Positions 12,481-15,127 of a stretch of 15,127 nt of DNA are shown here, piece after piece. Source of the DNA: Candidatus Woesearchaeota archaeon (GTDB lineage Archaea > Nanobdellota > Nanobdellia > Woesearchaeales > ARS49). The notes under the pieces were generated by a model. It did no database searches. It worked only from the letters and a program-made list of their open reading frames with translations, and had not been told where the DNA came from. The stretch is from positions 1 to 15,127 of the forward strand of contig JAHWHT010000013.1 of NCBI GenBank assembly GCA_019323135.1, written 5' to 3'. The position numbers were made by a program, and so were the translations under genes. Positions within the stretch are counted from its first letter, which is position 1, and each line of letters opens with the position of its first letter.

Positions 12481-12960
12481 TCAATCACTAACCTTATATT
12501 CTTTTTTAATCTGTTTTATTGTTAGTTCTAATTTAGAATAATGTTTTACTGTTTTGTCAGGATCTTCTCGATAGTTTGCTCTTGCCTCGTTAAAAAGTGT
12601 GTCCAGGCTTAATCGTAATGATTTTAAGACGTCTGTCCAGAATCTTTTTCTTTGCTCGTCAGAACGGCAGGGCCCATCATAGCCATTCTTAAAACTGGTT
12701 GGTCGGATTATCATCACTTCTTCTTGTTCCAGTCCTTGTTTTTTTGCTTTTGCAGAGATTGCTTCTCTCTCGTCCCAGTTATCAAACCAATGCTCTCCAT
12801 AGTCATTGTCCAGGGCAAAAAATCTCCCTATCCAGACAACAGGGTTCCACTCTCCAATGTCCAGTCTGTTTGCAAGGTCTTTGTATTTGTCTGTAACAAC
12901 AAACGCATCCAAACTCTCATGATACTTGAATATTTTTACATATGTACATTCTGCTCTCAT
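12481..12960 (-). CDS. Unrecognised 159-residue soluble protein
   Basis: No family was recognised. The protein is charged and hydrophilic with no signal or membrane segment. It is rich in Trp and aromatic residues in its centre (V-V-W-I-G-R-F-F, H-W-F-D-N-W-D-E), has an I-I-R-P-T-S motif near residue 85 and a C-P/G-rich turn with one Cys in P-C-R-S-D, and ends in a Lys/Glu helical tail. The ATG at 12960 follows a minus-strand CAATAAATAC box by about 27 bases, so it is probably leaderless. It is divergent from proS and points toward tRNA-Pro. Its base composition resembles its neighbours. It may be a lineage-specific cytoplasmic protein. Confidence 0.75.
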   Translation of the reverse strand: MRAECTYVKIFKYHESLDAFVVTDKYKDLANRLDIGEWNPVVWIGRFFALDNDYGEHWFDNWDEREAISAKAKKQGLEQEEVMIIRPTSFKNGYDGPCRSDEQRKRFWTDVLKSLRLSLDTLFNEARANYREDPDKTVKHYSKLELTIKQIKKEYKVSD

Positions 12961-12981
12961 GTTTTTGTGTAATATTGCCGA

Positions 12982-13012
12982 GTATTTATTGTTTTAGCAA
13001 AACATTTATAAA
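12982..13012. promoter_or_regulatory. Divergent promoter region between the 159-residue gene and proS
   Basis: A minus-strand CAATAAATAC box (12982-12991) and a plus-strand TTTATAAA box (13005-13012) lie back to back. Each is about 26-28 bases from its start codon, so both transcripts should be leaderless or nearly so. Confidence 0.6.
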
Positions 13013-13034
13013 CAATTATGATTAACTTTTTCTC

Positions 13035-14486
13035 ATGGCAAAAAAGGAAGAAAAGAAAGACATTGGAATAACTGTTAAAAAGTCAGATAATTCTAGTGAA
13101 TGGTATACTCAAGTCATTCAAAAAGCAGAGATGGCAGATTATACTGAAGTTTCTGGCTGTATGGTTCTTAGACCAAGATCTTATGCTATTTGGGAAAAAG
13201 TGCAGGAGTATTTTAACAAAGAGTTAAAGAAAAGAGGAATCAAAAATGCATACTTCCCGTTATTAATTCCTGAGAAGTTTTTCAAAAAAGAGTCAGAGCA
13301 CGTCGAGGGCTTCACACCTGAAGTTGCTTGGGTGACTCATTCTGGAGATACAAAATTAGCAGAAAAACTTGCAGTAAGGCCTACTTCAGAGACAATAATG
13401 TATGATTCTTACTCTAAATGGATTCGTTCTTACAGAGATCTTCCTCTGAGAATTAACCAATGGGCAAATGTTGTTAGATGGGAGTTCAAGAATCCAGTTC
13501 CTTTCTTGAGGACGAGAGAATTTTTATGGCAGGAAGGTCACACTGTTTTTGCGACAAAAAAAGAAGCAGAAGCAGAAGTGCTAGATATAATAGAATTATA
13601 TAGACAAGTATTTGAGGATTGTTATGCTGTTCCTATGATTACTGGTAAGAAATCTGAAAAAGAAAAGTTTGCAGGCGCGGTTTACACAACAAGCATAGAA
13701 ACATTTCTCCCAGTTGGAAAGGCTATTCAAGGAGGAACTTCACATTTCTTAGGACAGAATTTTTCTAAAGTGTTTAATATTCAATTCCTGGATAAAAATG
13801 AAAAAACACAGTATGGTTGGCAAAACTCTTGGGGAATTACAACCAGAGGTATTGGAGTGATGATTTTTTTCCACGGAGATGACAAAGGATTGGTTATCCC
13901 GCCGGCAGTTGCTCCAACTCACGCAGTTATTGTTCCTATCTATATGAAAGACAAGGAAAAAGTTTTGAAAGCAGCAAATAAAATCAAAGCCAGCATCAAA
14001 GGTTATGACATAATACTAGACGATAGAGATGAATACACTCCAGGCTATAAGTACGGTGACTGGGAGATGAAAGGTGTTCCTGTCAGAATTGAAATCGGTC
14101 CTAAAGATATTGAGAAAAAACAAGTTGTTATGGTAAGAAGAGATACTGGAGAAAAAGCATTTGTTCCAGTAAAAGATATCAACACTAAATTAAAATCCTT
14201 GCTAAAAGATATTCAAAAGAATCTTCTAGAAACCGCAAAAAAGTCTTTGAAAAATAATATTGTCCAAGTAAAAGACTGGAAAGAATTCTTAAAAGCCATA
14301 AAAGACAAAAAAATGGTTAAAGCAGCTTGGTGCGAAGAAACAGAGTGCGAAGAATGGATTCAGGATAAATCTGGTGGAGCTAAGAGCATTAACATTCCTT
14401 TTGATCAGCCTAAAAAGATTCCTGAGAAATGCTGTCGTTGTGGAAAGAAAGCTAAATCTGTTGCTTTGTTTGCTAAGAGTTATTGA
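13035..14486 (+). CDS. proS: Prolyl-tRNA synthetase, archaeal/eukaryotic type
   Basis: 483 residues, the usual length. This class II synthetase activates proline with ATP and attaches it to tRNA-Pro in the cytoplasm. Seen in order: N-terminal W-Y-T-Q-V and an R-P-x-S-Y segment (47-50); the R-P-T-S-E-T loop (115-120); motif 2 with R-W-E-F-K and F-L-R-T-R-E-F (148-163); a G-G-T-S-H-F-L-G-Q-N-F segment (233-243); motif 3 with T-T-R-G-I-G-V and H-G-D-D (269-283); an anticodon-binding domain (about 293-395); and the C-terminal domain typical of this type, with Cys433, Cys438, Cys466 and Cys469 as likely zinc ligands and a terminal Ser-Tyr. It lacks the bacterial-type editing insertion. It is transcribed from its own TATA box with a leaderless start. 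tRNA-Pro(TGG) is nearby. Confidence 0.97.
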   Translation: MAKKEEKKDIGITVKKSDNSSEWYTQVIQKAEMADYTEVSGCMVLRPRSYAIWEKVQEYFNKELKKRGIKNAYFPLLIPEKFFKKESEHVEGFTPEVAWVTHSGDTKLAEKLAVRPTSETIMYDSYSKWIRSYRDLPLRINQWANVVRWEFKNPVPFLRTREFLWQEGHTVFATKKEAEAEVLDIIELYRQVFEDCYAVPMITGKKSEKEKFAGAVYTTSIETFLPVGKAIQGGTSHFLGQNFSKVFNIQFLDKNEKTQYGWQNSWGITTRGIGVMIFFHGDDKGLVIPPAVAPTHAVIVPIYMKDKEKVLKAANKIKASIKGYDIILDDRDEYTPGYKYGDWEMKGVPVRIEIGPKDIEKKQVVMVRRDTGEKAFVPVKDINTKLKSLLKDIQKNLLETAKKSLKNNIVQVKDWKEFLKAIKDKKMVKAAWCEETECEEWIQDKSGGAKSINIPFDQPKKIPEKCCRCGKKAKSVALFAKSY

Positions 14487-14495
14487 TTCGAAAAC

Positions 14496-14532
14496 TTTAA
14501 ATAAAATCTTCTATAACTAGTTATCAGGTGAT
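14496..14532 (+). promoter_or_regulatory. TATA box and ribosome binding site of the EF-like gene
   Basis: TTTAAATAA (14496-14504) is followed by AGGTGAT (14526-14532) just before the ATG at 14536. The gene therefore has its own promoter despite following proS by only 49 bases. Confidence 0.5.
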
Positions 14533-14535
14533 TTT

Positions 14536-14793
14536 ATGTCAGAAGAAAGAAAACCTATTGGAAAAATAACTCGTTTTTTCCCTAAGATAAGTGTCGCTGT
14601 GCTTAAGGCAGATGAAACTATAAAAAAAGGCGACAAAATCAGCATCGGGGGGCATGGCAAGAAAGTCGAGATGGTTCTTGAGTCAATGCAGAGTCATCAC
14701 ACCGATGTTGAGGAAATCAAGCAAGGGGAAGAAGTTGGTATAAAGACTCCTGAAGATGTCAAAGAAGGAGATCTGGTTTACAAGGCTGATTGA
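14536..14793 (+). CDS. Small translation-factor-like beta-barrel protein
   Basis: 85 residues resembling a free-standing EF-Tu/EF-1A domain 2. It has an I-G-K-I-T-R-F-F-P-K-I-S-V-A-V-L opening strand pair, the L-x-x-D-E-T-I-K-K-G-D-K-I-S-I-G-G turn (25-40), a Q-S-H-H-T-D-V-E-E-I segment (52-61), and the closing E-E-V-G-I-K-T-P-E-D-V-K-E-G-D-L-V-Y (65-82). Archaeal genomes annotate such proteins as translation elongation factor-like. A related barrel occurs in U32-type RNA-modifying proteins. It has no GTPase domain, so it cannot act as an elongation factor alone. Its exact role is unknown; binding to tRNA or another protein is inference. It follows proS on the same strand. Confidence 0.8.
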   Translation: MSEERKPIGKITRFFPKISVAVLKADETIKKGDKISIGGHGKKVEMVLESMQSHHTDVEEIKQGEEVGIKTPEDVKEGDLVYKAD

Positions 14794-14817
14794 TTTTTTA
14801 TTCTTTTATTTAGGTTT
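14794..14817. terminator. T-rich terminator between convergent genes
   Basis: T6 and further T runs immediately follow the EF-like stop codon on the plus strand. The minus-strand gene ends at the other side of the same 24 bases, but its strand is A/T-mixed with few T runs, so support is better for the plus strand. Confidence 0.5.
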
Positions 14818-15127
14818 CTATTGCAGAGTATACGGAAGGATTGCTGTTTTCAATTCTCCTTCGCAAGTATTTAGCATTCCGGATAATGTGTAAATATGCA
14901 CTGGGCTAAAATCATCTTTTGCGTATAAGCAAGTCATACTTTTGTCTTTAAATGCTTTAATTATTTCAGGCATTTCATCTGCACTTACATCTAATACTGT
15001 TTTTTTTAATACGCAGTTATTTACTCTATATTGTATTGTAGTTCCATCTATTATATTAGTATATGTTGCGGCTTTGCATTTATTTGCAAGGTCTAAAAAA
15101 CATTCTTCTGTTGCACAGCCAGTTGGT
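14818..15127 (-). CDS. C-terminal part of a Cys-containing, probably exported protein
   Basis: The minus frame is open from the right edge to a TAG at 14818-14820, leaving 102 visible codons; the start is outside. It reads P-T-G-C-A-T-E-E-C-F at the visible start and has cysteines in K-C-K-A-A, N-N-C-V-L, M-T-C-L-Y and N-T-C-E-G-E-L. Six spaced cysteines suggest disulfides and an extracytoplasmic location. Its A-T-Y-T and T-C-E-G-E-L features remind me of Cys-containing hypothetical lipoproteins of DPANN archaea, but no family can be named. It does not share the Cys-Cys end of the 12-gene array. Confidence 0.7.
   Translation of the reverse strand, partial: PTGCATEECFLDLANKCKAATYTNIIDGTTIQYRVNNCVLKKTVLDVSADEMPEIIKAFKDKSMTCLYAKDDFSPVHIYTLSGMLNTCEGELKTAILPYTLQ

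Noticed and set aside
12294..12488. Minus-strand frame of 64 codons containing P-D-L-N-R-G-H
   Set aside because: It is the antisense of tRNA-Pro; this peptide is a well-known false product of tRNA regions.

Overview
The window is archaeal. It encodes ribosomal protein eS17, an Alba chromatin protein, an archaeal/eukaryotic-type prolyl-tRNA synthetase and a tRNA gene interrupted by bulge-helix-bulge introns. Most genes have TATA boxes about 25-30 bases before the start of transcription, and several start codons sit at the expected transcription start (leaderless). The AT-rich sequence, the many small one-helix membrane proteins and the large N-X-S/T-rich surface protein fit a DPANN-type archaeon (Woesearchaeota or Pacearchaeota-like). 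That lineage is inferred from style, not proven.

Layout. Bases 1-5048 (+) hold the 3' 5 kb of a giant surface protein: parallel beta-helix, two beta-propeller-like regions, Ig-like stretches, a thrombospondin-1-like Cys module, one membrane helix and a Lys/Pro tail. A 106-base stretch bounded by an exact 14-base inverted repeat follows. Next come rps17e and alba as a short operon (5213-5708), then a bidirectional T-rich terminator.

Bases 5748-10612 (-) are the striking part: twelve tandem paralogous genes in one apparent operon. Each encodes a small protein with the same short N-terminal membrane anchor. Nine of the twelve end in a secreted domain with the pattern Cys, G-x-[VI]-x-x-x-[YF], Cys, Cys-Cys. 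The anchors are conserved and the middles are highly diverged. Three consecutive members have lost, or never had, the Cys domain. I do not recognise the Cys domain as a named family.

Between this operon's promoter and the next gene lies a 79-base imperfect palindrome. It is followed by a tRNA-Arg(TCG) gene split by three introns (D-loop, anticodon loop, T-loop). Part of the tRNA 3' end and its flank is repeated 119 bases downstream. Then come a tiny Lys-tailed membrane protein, a ribbon-helix-helix (RHH) protein with three helically phased operator-like repeats, and a convergent PIN-domain protein whose stop codon interlocks with that of the RHH gene.

The right end is translation-related: tRNA-Pro(TGG), an unrecognised 159-residue protein, proS divergent from it, and a small EF-Tu-domain-2-like protein. 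The C-terminal part of a Cys-containing protein runs off the window on the minus strand. The left and central regions look like cell-surface functions, and the right like tRNA charging and translation. No CRISPR array, insertion sequence or rRNA was seen.
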